Shown: positions 34,701 to 46,228, counted from the stretch's first letter. The stretch: 64,000 nucleotides of DNA from Thelephora terrestris (GCA_015956445.1 WIUZ02000018.1:1-64000); one strand, 5' to 3'. Made by a program: numbers and translations. The notes: generated by a model from the sequence alone, not told the origin.

Positions 34701-35475
34701 GGCGGGAAACCAACGTGCTTGAAGGAGTTGGATTTGATGCGACACTGAGCTGGATGAGCAATGGCAAAACCTGACAACGATGCGGTGGACCCCGTTTAAG
34801 TCGAACACTGTTTGATCGATGGGTTTCGACGGATTGGAGCATGAGGTGCTGAGTTTGTGCCCGAGCTGAACGACATGGCCAAGGGAAGTCAAGGTGGTGG
34901 GCTCGAAGAATGAGCCAGTCCATTTCTGCGGAACGTAGTCAGCAATGTTGAAAACTGGGAAACGTGAGGACGTACCTCGAGAGAATGAAGTGGATGGGAC
35001 TCGTGGTCTTGAAGGATGCATTCTTTACAAGTCACCTCCCCGCCGAAGCAATCCTTGCAGCGGTAGATAGCGCCAACTTTACACTCCCCGCAAGAACTCC
35101 TTGTCATTCCTTTTTTGAGACCCTCCAGGCGAAGGAGTTCATCCAGGAACTGCTTGCGATGTGGAAGCCATTCTTCAAGCAACGTCTAAGAGTGTGGTCA
35201 GAACAGCCAGAAAACATTTAGAAAAACCTTACAGAGGAAGAGCGGCTGGGTCCCTTGGCGTTGGGTGCAGTAGAATTGGCCTCGGTGAGATCATTGAGGA
35301 AAGGGTCGTTGGGGGGAGAGTCGTCAGAGAAGGTGGGGACAAAAAGGTGACGCTCGAATGCCCGTTTTTTTACAACCTTGCCAGCAACAACATCGACGGA
35401 GGTAAATACGACGCTGCCGGGGGCGCCGACTTGTGAAAAATCGGAACTTGCTGAGCGTTTGCGGGTACGTGGCAT
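31790..35475 (-). CDS. KDZ-superfamily transposase of KDZ-B, apparently intact
   Basis: About nine exons reading leftward. Exon 1 (35,233-35,475) starts MPRTRKRSAS. Exon 2 (34,976-35,185) holds the CxC2 cysteine cluster (CGEC, CKDC, CKEC with HESHPLH). Exon 3 (34,557-34,925) has VFDLNGVHRIVVRFCHC, RWFPATVF, YNFYHTIMQ. Later exons contain CPACPQPGKN, LGIDGCFKTKLKDRG (likely catalytic Asp), GVADLQKGER, YDIACQWGRH (second Asp), FHLIGHG, GMTHGEGVETIW (likely Glu), WSGWNWKK, IMRALEIEEQQ. The last exon (31,790 to about 32,970) is helical with a Pro/Asp-rich acidic tail. I found no stop or shift in the exons checked. Start chosen at the first ATG in a basic N-terminus; an upstream in-frame ATG (35,634) looks less likely. 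The stop TGA lies within the left terminal repeat. The protein would excise and insert the element in the nucleus. Catalytic assignments are inferred from the family. Confidence 0.9.
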
Positions 35476-36680
35476 GGGAGAGGTGGAAGACGAGCGCGGC
35501 GAGAATAGACGCCGATCACACCAAGTTTTGGCGTTGGCACCTGGATCGTTTGGCCTGGCTAGTACTTCGATTGATTTGGATAGTAATTCGTGTGTTGCAG
35601 ATCTATTGTAACTGGTATCTACTACAAATTCCAACAGAAAAAACTACTGTATCTGAGCCATGTGCACTGTGCACGAGATCTGCGAAGTCAGACGGATTGC
35701 TGAATCCTTGCAAGGGTTCTTTATCAATGGCGACTCTGAGTCAACTGTGTGTTCACCCCAAGTGCTCGGCACTGAGCTGAAACACGAGGTTGATAGATAA
35801 CGAATAGTTTACAAACCCTGAATAGATATTGCGCCTTCAGGGCTGAAGGCGAAATATCTTTGAAATCAAAAGAGGGAAAATCAGGCGAGTGACCAGAATG
35901 CTCATGGGTTGTTATCGATATCAGTTCAAGTCAACGGAGTAATACTCAGGCCTCTATGCCAAAGGCAGAGATTAATGCTAGATGGTAATAAGTAATTTTA
36001 ATCTCTAAACTCGAAGTTCTTCGTTCAATACTTGTTCTATTGTGCAAAAGGCAGGACAGCGTGCAACCCGATCGAGACTCTTGATAACGAGCCAAAAGTT
36101 GGGCCAATGTCCAAAACCTTCAACATTGCACTTGACCCTCAATACTCAACTCGGTACTCTGTGCACAGCACTCAACGCCATGCACAGATCTCAGACTCAA
36201 TATTGTTAATAATTAATTAATATATATATATATACTCCATAAAACCGTTGAATTGTGTAATTATGAAAATAGATGAAACGTGCTGCCGTGGCCACTGGTA
36301 AAAATACCCCGCGACAAATTCAGTGAATTCCCACTGAAATTACCACTTCAGTCGGAAAACGAAACCGATCTCAAAATTTCAGTCAGTGCGGGCCACTGAA
36401 AATAAGTGCTAAAGTGAAGGGGGCAGCATAAATCGACCAAGTTTCAGCCAATTTGTGCGGCCGAAATTCTGCGGATATTCTTTACAATGCGGCTAAAAGC
36501 GCATCACAAGCTCGCGTTTTTTTATCCAAAAATCATTCAAAGTTCATGGTGTTAAATCGACCGAAAACACCAAGGCTGAGAACGAGAGCACTGTATTTGG
36601 GGTAATGAAAAAAAACGACGGCTACGGTAAATCATGCTAACACCCCTCCCAAACAATTGGTTACAAGACGAGGACCATAT
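35476..36680. other. KDZ-B intergenic region upstream of the transposase
   Basis: 1.2 kb between two minus-strand genes. No coding signal. It holds an AT dinucleotide run (TATATATATA) at about 36,220 and must contain the transposase promoter (near 35,480-35,700) and the 3' end of the viroplasmin-like gene. Confidence 0.5.
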
Positions 36681-37876
36681 CTAAGAACTGGCCACAAAGA
36701 CTGAGCGGTTTTTGAGAGCCTGGGTCACAGCATTGTACGCAATCTGTTTTGTCTCAACGCGATTCCAGACTGGCTCTTCGATACCATAAATCGAGGATGC
36801 CACCAAAGCCCTGAGATTGATGAGCAAGGTTGCTCGGTTTGGCGAGCGAAACTCACCAGTTGTTGAATACGCCAACGCGCCTGCCGACTGCCACATAATA
36901 CCAGCCAGTCGCATCTCCAATCTCACCTGGGGAGGGGTGAACAATTACTTCATCCTCCTCGCTATGGGGTCCCCTATATTGGAGGAAATGTTTGAGGTCT
37001 TCGAAATCGGTGTAACGTTCCTCGAAGATCGGAGTGATGGGAGGTGTATTGATGTAATTACGAGGGTGAGTGGGGATGGTATGACCACCCCTTCCGCTCA
37101 ACGAAGGGAGCAAGAAGGGAGGGGACTGCGCGGAAGGAGCTGGGTGAGAAGCGACCTTTGGAGAAGGACCCGGGAGAGAAGCGACCTTTGGAGAAGGACC
37201 TGGGAGGGAAGCGACCTTTGGAGAAGGAGCCGGGAAGGAAGGGGCCTTCAGAGAAGGAGCCAGGAGGGAAGGGACCTTCGGAGAAGGGGCCGGGAGGGAA
37301 GGAACCTGAACGGAAGGGGCCTTCAACGACGGAACCTTTACCGAAGGGGTCTTAAGTGAAGGAGTTATTTTTACCAGGCTTGAAGTTCGAACGGGGGGGT
37401 GACTGTGCTCGTCTTCGGAGTCGCTGGAGTCGCTGGAATCGCAATCAACGGCACTCTGAGGCAGCGAGTGAGAACGTTGAACAGGAGCATTGACAGGTGG
37501 CAGGGCGGGATGATTGGTGCCGGCTTGATTCTGACGCTGGGGTCCAGATGGCAACAAAGGAGTCGCAGAGGCTGGAACAGCTGAGGAAGTAGCAACACGG
37601 CGAAGCGGTACCTTTGGCCTATAGGAAAAGAATCAGGTAGTGGCTGCGACCAGTTGTGTTAGCGCGCCGTACCTTCCAATTTCAACTACCTCGTTAGGGA
37701 AAACCGACTTGACGCGGGCCTCAAACTTTTCAAGAACCCGAGTAACTGGAAAGCGGTGCTGAGCGGTAAGTAAAGAGGGGAAAAAAATGAGTCTCAACCC
37801 ACGTACCTCCAGGCATGCCCCTCTCAAGCAACAGATGATCCAACGCTCGCATCGCTTCTGCCTCAGGGTCGGACAT
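36681..37876 (-). CDS. Viroplasmin/RNase H1 N-terminal-like protein of KDZ-B
   Basis: Four exons (37,807-37,876; 37,673-37,745; 36,857-37,618; 36,681-36,810), all frame-consistent, giving about 344 residues. The N-terminus (MSDPEAEAMRALDHLL) is helical. The middle is a tandem Pro/Ser/Lys array of ten-residue repeats (PSLKAPSVQV, PAPSPKVPSL, LPGPSPKVAS types; about 37,120-37,350) and an acidic CDSSDSSDSEDE patch. The C-terminal ~60 residues carry GWYYVAVGRRVGVFNNW, then ALVASSIYGIEEPVWNR and KQIAYNAVTQAL, the signature of the viroplasmin/RNase H1 N-terminal domain. An intron splits the Trp codon at the same place as in the KDZ-A homologue. Such domains bind RNA/DNA hybrids or dsRNA in RNase H1; no catalytic RNase H domain follows. 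Role in transposition unknown. It shares a 180-bp divergent promoter with the RNWY gene. Confidence 0.8.
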
Positions 37877-38056
37877 CATGAAGACGTGGCACGAAAGGTC
37901 GACTTCCGCTTAGTCTTGGTCTGTCTCGGTTATTTATTCCTTCGTTGATTTGTTTGTTGATTTGTTTGTTTGTTTGGTTCTTGCCCCATTCAGGCACTCG
38001 GCACTTGATCTTCTCTGTGCCTCTTTTCCCCGTCTTTCCTCTGCGCCTCTCCTCTG
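37877..38056. promoter_or_regulatory. Divergent promoter between the two KDZ-B cargo genes
   Basis: Only 180 bp separate the two start codons (37,876 minus, 38,057 plus), so both promoters must overlap here. A TTTG/TTGA-rich tract with repeated TTTGTTTG (about 37,945-37,980) lies in the middle, followed by a pyrimidine-rich leader before 38,057. No clear TATA box. The promoter role is inferred from gene layout. Confidence 0.6.
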
Positions 38057-40291
38057 ATGTGGACCAGCAGCGCTGAGTCCGCCTGGCCCACCGATCGCAT
38101 CCCTTCCTTCCGTGAAGTAAGGGACACCCGTGGCAAACAAATCCAAGAATGGCTCTTAGGTACTGCCCCTCAGTTTCTTGCCGCTTTCCCTGAGCACCCC
38201 ACCAGGGAAACTGATGCATTGGTGAAGGTACGTGCTAATTTTTTTTGTTTCGAACGCATCTCATCCATCCTCCTTCGTTTAGCGACTCCGCAACTGGTAC
38301 TCCTACCATGCTGGCCCCCGTGTTGAGATGAGAGGAGAAACCGACTCCAACAATCGCAGTACACCTGTCGCCCTCAAAATCCCTGTTGTTATGAAGCGAA
38401 GGAAGCCAACTCGCCTCGCCCGCTGGCAAGCCTACTCTCGAATTTACTTCAAAAAGGGCACCTCCCTCCATAGCGAACTCCATTCCGACCATCACGATCT
38501 ATTGGCTGGCGATGACGCCGCTCTCGCAAAATACGTGTATCTCTTTCCCACTCTTGATGATTCCAACCTGTGCAAAGTCCCCTGGTTACCATTCTACCAA
38601 GCTGTGATGCAGATGCGGGTCAAGTGCTCCAGTGAAGAGGAAACACTTGCTGTTAAGGCTTACGTCGAACGGCGCTACAAAAAAGAGGTTGATCTGCACG
38701 ACCGGCCTTGGGATGCTTGTGCTAAGGGCGAGGATGATTCAGAAGCGGTGAAGAAGAATCGGTACCTTCGTTCGTGAGTACCATCTTTTCCATTACCCTT
38801 TCCTCCGCTGACGCAAACAACAGCCAGATTGAATCCCTCCCTGATTCGCTTCAAGCGGCCTGTCAAGAGGTTGAGTCTGTCACCAACTTCCGCACTTTCA
38901 TTCTCGTCGGTGGACCATCGCCAGACGGTGGGGGTGCTCTCTCGGTTTTGTGAGTCCAGCGTGGTCATTCGGTCAACAAGCAACAACAAGGAGACTTCGA
39001 ATCGTACCTGGGTGACTTGTTTCCGATCCTCAAGGAGAAGTGGTGTCAATGGTTGAATACCACGTACAGTGCGTATAATGTTTTGTTGACCAACGACTTT
39101 CTAACCATCTCTCGTAGCATCCGAAGAACTAAATCAACCCTCCATGTTGATGTCAACTGCTTTGCCCACTGCTAGTATCTCTCCTTCTCACGACACCCCA
39201 TCTGCTGAATCACATCATTCTCCTCCCCTCGCCACCTCTTCGCGGACTGGCCTCAATATGACCACAATGCCCGAGATCCCTCCTACCCCTCCACCGACAC
39301 AACGCGCGAGGCCAACCCAAAAGAGCAAGCCACCGAAGCCATCTGTGCCTTCCCCCTCTGCACCTCGCCAGCGGGCCTGTCGTACTAGCCGCAAGGGCAG
39401 TGGTCACTCTGGGGATGATGAAGAGCATGAGGATGATGCAGAGCCCAAGGACGATGAAGAGCACGAGGATGATGAAGAGCAAGAGGATGACGAAGAGTGC
39501 GAGGATGACGATGGGCAGGATAGTGATGTCGACGAGCTTGCGAGCGATGGAAAATCTGAGGGCAGCGGAGCACATGAAACGACTGAAGATCCGTGTTTCG
39601 ACACCTGGGACCTTGATGAAAGACACCCTGAGTTCCTTCATGACGGCAAGGACTTCTTGCTCAACGTCCATGGCGATGATGAGTGGGGATCTCTGCTGTT
39701 GAGGTATGTTGAGTTTGAAGCAATTGCACCTCCTGTGAGTACTTCACTTTCCTTTCATGCTCAATGCTAATAGTACGTTCCGTGCAGCGCAAACTGACAA
39801 CATTCTCCCGTCCTGACCAAGTTGGGTGGTGGCTTCGCATCGGCCGTCGCTCGTTCGACAAGAGTCCACCAATCAAATCGCTTGAGAAGTACACCAAGCT
39901 TTGGATCTGTTGGTGGACCTCCCTTCAACCGGACTGGAGGAAGACTGGTCGGTGGCCACTACCCTGCAGGGTTCCCGTTCATGGTGGATGGGACGAGCTT
40001 TTGGCTGGGGGGAAAGATGGACTGTTCATCGTCGTCATGACCCTTGCTTGGTGGTCCAACGCGCAGGCCGAGATGGAAGGCGAGTCTCACCAGCTCGAGG
40101 CAGCTATCGCTGACGTTTCGTGGGTCTTGTCCAACCTTCTGTCGGTACTCTCACGGGAGGACTCCATCTCACCCCCTGCCACTATTCGTCACTCCACCCC
40201 CCCCTCGACCCCCGCCTCTCTCAAACGAAAGGGTGGTGTTGCGCCGAAGATTGGACCCCCGGGGAAGCGTCGCCGTACCTCTAAACATTGA
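38057..40291 (+). pseudogene. RNWY/W-rich multi-copy hypothetical protein of KDZ-B (one in-frame TGA)
   Basis: Five exons: 38,057-38,227; 38,283-38,773; 38,824-39,068; 39,118-39,734; 39,788-40,291, totalling 676 codons with consistent phases. The order is an N-terminal helical segment, RLRNWYSYHAGP, a basic stretch (RRKPTRLARWQAY), a helical middle, VGGPSPDGG, a Pro/Lys-rich linker, an acidic array of DDEEHEDD-like repeats (39,414-39,530) and a Trp-rich C-terminal domain (WWLRIGRRSF, WICWWTSLQPDWR, GGKDGLFIVVM) ending in a basic tail KRRRTSKH. An in-frame TGA at 38,951-38,953 lies close to where the KDZ-A homologue has an intron; unless it is read through or spliced, the product is truncated after about 260 residues. 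The final TGA falls at the inner edge of the right terminal repeat. Function unknown; nuclear location plausible from the basic tail. Confidence 0.8.
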
Positions 40292-41437
40292 ATTTCGGGT
40301 TTTTTTACGTAGCTACCTCTTGTGTTATCTCTAGCTACAACGTATTTTGATTGCAATGGAATGTTTCTTGTGTTTTCGCTGATGCGACGTGGACTTAGCA
40401 ACTTTTTTGTTTGAGTTCCCAAAAAGGAAAGTGTCCCAAAAAGGAAAGTGTCGCTGGCAGCAAGAACAAGAGGCAGGCTGGCAGAGGCGAGAAACCTGCT
40501 TTTATTGTGTGGATGTATGTTACCCATTGCTAAATACAGTAAATACAAGGGAATAAGGGGATATCTAAGTCAGAAAGCAGAAAATCCGGCGTAGCCGATA
40601 TGTTTTTTTATGTTGAGGGCGATTTTAGGCGCCGGAACCCGCGCGAGTGAGCCGGCACGGAATGGCAGTGCTGCCACTGCGTGAAAACACCAATTTAGTG
40701 CTTCGGACGCAACGGAAATTTGAGCAGTATACATTGGCTACCTACTGGTACAAATTTTGTATAAAAAAAGGGAATACCAGGTGCACTGCCGCACTTTTTC
40801 TTTCCCCCTTCGGCTCGGCAGATTCCGATCACCTGCAATCAACCCGGGAGGAATTTAAAACACGATTTCTGGGCTCAATTCTACGTAAAATACAGCGGTT
40901 TTAAGCGGGATGAGCTGGCGAATATGTGAAGTACCTATCAGCAATTTTTTCGAGATTTTTTTTGATTTTTTTCTGGGGCGGCGCAAGCGAGAGAAGTGGT
41001 GAAATAAATTGAATTATTATGTACAAATACCACTACAAATAACTATGTAAGCCTGCAACCCAGTACCCGGCAACCGGGTGCCCAGGAGGGCGGTATTTAC
41101 TGGAGGAAGCGCCGGGAGGAACCAGGAGAGGCCCGTGATGGCTGGTTCCCACGGCCGATCGTCCTACCGAAGGATATTGATGGGACGAAGCGCCGGGGAG
41201 GAACCAGCTGGAAGCGAATTCCCACGTCTGTCACCCCCAGATCAATCCTGGGGCCGGTGCAAATAGCCGAGGGTCATATTGACCGGACCTGGCCTCACTG
41301 GGCCAGTGCTGAAACAACCCGGCCGAGTAAAAGTAAGTAGGATCCTCCCCTACAGTTTCAGAATTGGGCCTGGACAAAAAAAGTCAAAACCGCGGGCAAG
41401 GACCACGAGATTTTTAAAATTTCAATAAGGACTACTG
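40288..41437 (-). repeat. Right terminal inverted repeat of KDZ-B
   Basis: 1,150 bp, reverse complement of 30,644-31,793, ending GGACTACTG. Its inner edge overlaps the RNWY stop codon (40,289-40,291). Confidence 0.92.
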
Positions 41438-41444
41438 AACTGTC
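41438..41444. repeat. Target-site duplication AACTGTC, right of KDZ-B
   Basis: Second copy of the 7-bp duplication; the KDZ-A coding frame resumes directly after it. Confidence 0.85.
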
Positions 41445-42801
41445 CCCCCTTTCTTTTGTCTGTATGGGTCTCGAGCTCGAGGAACAACAGTATGTGCATC
41501 CCTACTTCCTTCGACATCCATGCACTGATTCTCACTCCGCCCCTGCCAGGCAGCAAGTCATCGTGCACCTAGAGTCCAAAACACAACGGACAGATCCACA
41601 GAAGGTAGAAATACAAGAGCGAAGGAACGTTCTCACCCGACGAATCAAACTGTGGAAGACCGCCCAGGCTGTGTACATGCCGCAAGTGCCCAGATACCTA
41701 GTCGGTGAACGAGACCATCTCACCTCCGACGATCCGTACAAATTTGACGAATCAAAGCCTGAACTCTGGCCACTCCTCCTCCCTTCCCAACTCTCCCATG
41801 ACGAGCAACTGTTGTGTCACAAGGGTATCGCGGAAACTGAATGCACCCTTCGCCTAGCCCAGGTGCAAGATGGCCTGGTGGACTTGAGGCGTCTCAGGCG
41901 GACCCTCCGAAGCCTGAGAATGTATTTTAGGTCTAACGTGGTCGGGCAAGGTCAGAAGGTTCAAACGAAGTCAAGGTCTGTCGAATCTGGGGTCCACGTT
42001 CACATAAACCGAGTGGTACGGCGCTATCGTCTTGCCTACACCGCACTTCTTTCCTTGGACCCCATGGGCGATTGGCGCAAGGAGTATCGCGAACTCACAG
42101 ACAAGGATAACCGCGGGCCTGGAAAGGAACTCGATGAACAGGGCGTTGGAGATGGCCAGTACACCATGTCTTGGATCTGGAGCGGTTCTTTAGGAGGCGT
42201 GTTTCATGATCCTTCCGAGCAGGAGGTGAATGAAACGGTTTGCCATGAGTGGATGACATGCAGGGCAAGAGCTGACCGTTGGAAGGAGGAGTCGGAGTTA
42301 CTCCAGGAGGAGATGCGTCGGGTCGTTGCATTCCTCGAGTGGAAGTCCACTTGGTGGAGTGGAAAAGTTGGATCTCACCTGGGTCTTGTCACGGCCGATG
42401 TTCAGCACGGGATCGACTCTTACGCTCGCAGGCAGGCGGACACATATCACGAGCTTGCAGTCTCGCTAGCTAATCAATGGCTACCTTGGCTCCGTGCGTT
42501 AGGACTTGACACTGTGTGGTCAAAAGTCTACTCCTGGACTGCTGAGTTCATCCATCCAGTGGTACAGTTCTCACCAGGTTCCTCGAACATCCACGTGAAC
42601 CTATCACCGAGCGGCCCATCCTCGACAGGAACAGCTTCCTGTGAGAGGGAAGGTGTCGTCAAGCCGGTAGACTCCGATGAAGATGAGAGCGACGATGGGA
42701 TTGGTCCGGGCGTTGACGACGAATGTGAGATCTACGACGAGGGAGAGACTAGCGATGGACTTGGGACAGGTTTTGAGTACGACGACGGCTACATGGCTTG
42801 A

Positions 42802-45800
42802 TGATCAGCAGGTATGTTTCTTGGCCAGGAACCTCCATTGCGTGTACGCGCACAAATATATATGCATTTCAACTATACTAGCCATGTGAAGGAGGATTGA
42901 ATGGACAAGAAACACAACTGCGAGCACGTACGGAAAACAGGACGCGAAAGCTTCGCTGGCTGGAGTCCAGGCCTGCGTACAGCGGCAGTGGAGCACGAGA
43001 CCGCGCAGGTTTCGCGGGGTAGTTGGCAAAAAAGATAGGAGGTCTCGGAGTATACGGAAATATCGGCAGAACTTGAAGCTTGATGCACGATGACCGACGG
43101 ATGAGCATTCGCGTCATCGTTTCATAGATGTCAAACCAGGAATAGCTGGTGTCAACTGCGAGAACAGGTGGTCACTCGTGTACATTGCTATCGGCCTAAC
43201 TACGTTGAGCACCTGGTGACCAACTCGATCTGACTAGGACAGTAAGTATGGGAATAAGTCGTCAAACTAGGTAAAAGTCCTCCGTGACAAGCGATCGGCT
43301 TTCGATACACTCGTTTGTGCGCCTGTCATAGGCTAGGTCCAGACAGGTAGGAAGGGAGATGACGGGATGGGGGGTGTGAGCGGTAGCAGAAAACCAGACA
43401 TTAGCTAGCCTTCCCAGCGTCATCATGAGATCTGATGGATGCATCGCTGGGGCGAAGAAGGGGAGGTGAAACCGCAGGGAGCTTGCTAGAGGATCTGATG
43501 GTGGAGGGAAAGGGGCGGCAAGAGCATTTTGCGGTTGGGAGATGGACGGTGCAGCCCTGGTATTGGTTTGTATCTGGCAAGGGAACGCTGGGGGTTGGCC
43601 CCGAAGGTGCAATAGCCAGGATACGGCTAAACCTACAAAAACCATTTCAATGCACATTAGAGGTGGCTTGCGACGTGTTGCTCACCTAAGCTCGATCTAA
43701 AGGGTGGTGTCAATACACCTGATTTGCATCGGTGTAGGTGGAGAGGCGGGCACGAGGTCATAGTGTGAAGCGCGAAGGTGAGCCCCACAGACTTGCCAAA
43801 AGGCCGCGACTCGGTGGGAGAAGACTCGAGAGACCTCTCCAATGTTCTTGCAAGAGGAATGGCGGGTTGGAGATGATGGGAAAGAGAGGTTGGACAAAGC
43901 TGGAATCACGAAAGATGGACCGACGACCCAAGATTTAGTGCAGAAAGGGTGACGGCGACAACAAGGGGCTTACCAACAATGAGAAGGCATCCAGCATGAC
44001 CTGGAAACTAGGAAGGTGACGATGGAGGTGACGATGGAGGTGACGACTGTAAAGGGCTGGCTCTTCTCGCAGAAAATTTGATGAACGACCATATCAGTCC
44101 ATCGAGCTCAATCCCAGGCGGCCGTCGATGTCGGTAGAGCCTGAGTACTGAGTGATTGGCTGAGTTCAAATTCTGACTGGGAATGATAATTTCGGGCATG
44201 GCGTACGACAAACAATTGTAGGCTGGGTATACATCGGCGACTCGGGTACCCACGGCGGAAAACGAGATGTAGCTATCGAACAACGACGAGAACCGGTTGT
44301 ACTTTGAGAAGGAATGAAATCTACAGAATCAAGACGGATGCACGGGTGAAATGGCCAAGAGGGTTGAAGGAGGGAGGATACAGGGAGTTGGAGAACACCT
44401 AAGTGGGAGGTGGGAGTCGTCACGAGCACTCATGAGGGTTGTGATAAGGGCATTTTCGACGAAGGAGTGAGGACTTGAGCCGTGGGAGAGCCTCGAAGGG
44501 AAACACACTCATGATGGGACCTGATAATTAGTGAACACTGAACGGGACGGAGTGTGGTTGTCAGGGAAAACGAGAAACAATTTAAATGGAGAACTAAAAG
44601 GGGATTAAATTGGCGTCTCACACGCAACACGATAACTGAACCATAGAAGGAAGACACTTCTCGGAAAAGTTGGATTGTTCGTGAGACAAGTGGGAAAAAC
44701 ATGGACAAGGGGGTAGATTATCAAACCGGGGAATGGAATAGCAGATCGAAAGTGGGAAAGAGGGATGCCAGGTCGAGAGATGAGCAGGATGGAACCTACA
44801 AGAAACCGAGGCAGCTGCACGGATGGTTCGGCCATGAGAATCCGGAGGAGGGATATGCGGAGCTGGAAGACGCCTAGAGCAGAGGCGTGTCAGTGAGAGG
44901 TGGATGCTTCTGTACAGATACTCACGAAGCGGGTGATATGGGTTTTCAAGGAGGAAGGGGCTTGGAGGGGAAAGGCGTTCACCATGGAATGCGACAATGG
45001 GTGAACGGGTTGTCAGAAAAAAAATGAAACGTCGATGGAAGTAAGGTTGTCTGAAAAGAGCACGAAAAGAAACATTGAGAGAAGTAATTTTGCCAAACCG
45101 GGGGGTCGGAAGAGCGGATCAAACAAGGGAATTTGGGACGCCAAGCGGCGGAAAAGAGCAGGAGGAGTGTAATCTACACATGCATGGAGAGGTGGAGGCA
45201 ATCGCACGGATGGTTCGGCCGTGAGAATCAGTGGAGGGGTCTGGAAGGCGAGAAGACGACCGGAACATGGGCGTGTCGGTGAGAGGGGGAAACCGCTGGA
45301 TGGGTTTTCACGATGAGGACGATAAGAGAGTTTCCGACGAAGAGGGGGGAAACGCACATCACAGAATGCGAAACCAAGTGCGCGTGACGACAGCAATTGG
45401 ATTGAATCAGGGAGGATTGCTGGAGGCCGTGGCTGGGGATGAAGGGGAGTGCTTGATGGTTCTCACGGGGGGTGGCTCTGCAACACAACAAAATATACCG
45501 TCGTCTCTCACGAGATTATCGGACGAACCGCAATAAGTCATTGCTGTGCAAGACAATCATTAACAACGGTTTCTTGAAGGTTGCTACGCGATGTGTGAAG
45601 ACAGTAGGATAAAAGAAAAATAGCTGCAGACAAGAATACAGTGCCTATTACACTGGGGACTTGGGAACTGACGACGGAAAATAAGAGCGGTAGGTATATG
45701 GGTAAAATCTACAAAATTGAGGCGGTCATGCGGGTGTAACGGCCGAGAGGACCAGGGGGGGATACAGGAGGCTGGAAGTCGCCTGGGGTGGAGGTGTGTC

Positions 45801-46228
45801 AGTGAGAGGCAGGAATTGTCAGAAAAGTGCTCACGAGGGCTGTGATGAAGACATTTTAATGGGGGAGGAGGGGGTTAAGCTGCGGGAGAGCCTTGGGAGC
45901 GATACATGTGACAAGGCCTGAACAATGAGTGAACGGGGCGGAACATGGTTTTCGGAAAAAACGAGATGCCAATTGATGTAAGGCTTCTGGAAAGGAGAAC
46001 CAAATTGGCATCCCACGAGCAGCGTGATGAGCGAACTGTGCGGGTGATAAGGTGAAAAAGAGGTAATTACCTGGCCAGGGGGGTAGAAGAGCGGTTTGGA
46101 CGAAGGCGGGTGGGACGCCGGGCTGGGAGGGGGAATGAGGGTCAGAAACGGGTGGATATAGGCCAACCAATGTGAGCCAAAGCTTCAAGCATGGAGGGGG
46201 AAGAGGACAGCTGTAAAGAGGGAGCCCC
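42802..46228 (-). repeat. Diverged ~450-bp repeats, probable continuation of unit R
   Basis: No gene recognised. From about 44,420 to 46,170 a diverged tandem series is visible: each unit has a CGTGAGAATC-type or AGGGTTGTGATAAGG-type word, a GAGTGAACGGG-type word and a GGAAAAACGAG-type word on the purine-rich strand. The style (purine-rich on plus, with GGTAATTACC/CCGGTTTGATAATC-like words) resembles unit R to the right of fold-back 3, so this may be the same unit, split by that insertion. The part from 42,802 to about 43,250 is probably the 3' flank of KDZ-A; I cannot find its terminal repeat. Confidence 0.45.

Larger units (their letters stand above)
30644..41437. mobile_element. KDZ-B: whole-looking KDZ DNA transposon with two cargo genes, 10,794 bp
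   Basis: Bounded by 1,150-bp terminal inverted repeats starting CAGTAGTCC, with target duplication AACTGTC. Inside, left to right: KDZ transposase (31,790-35,475, minus), viroplasmin-like protein (36,681-37,876, minus), RNWY protein (38,057-40,291, plus). It sits in a coding exon of the related KDZ-A transposase. The repeats look identical over all stretches compared, so the insertion is recent. The transposase and viroplasmin genes look intact; the RNWY gene has one in-frame TGA. Confidence 0.92.
29886..42801 (+). pseudogene. KDZ-superfamily transposase KDZ-A, C-terminal half (interrupted by KDZ-B)
   Basis: Continues the KDZ-A transposase on the plus strand. The first exon (29,886 to about 30,260) opens IFLSTMKDEGI, then YDIACRW (likely second catalytic Asp), FIPKFHLPVHRPSC, GRTHGENIESGW (likely catalytic Glu) and HWGGWNWRK. 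GT-AG introns follow near 30,261 and 30,497. KDZ-B inserted at 30,643/41,438 inside the next exon, duplicating AACTGTC; the frame read into the left border is the same as that read out of the right border. The right part (41,438-42,801) encodes MGLELEEQQ, a long helical region, DNRGPGKELDE, LSWIW-type sequence, and an acidic tail DEDESDDG ending at 42,801. No stop is seen in the parts inspected. The N-terminal half is at 5,810-10,772. Confidence 0.87.
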
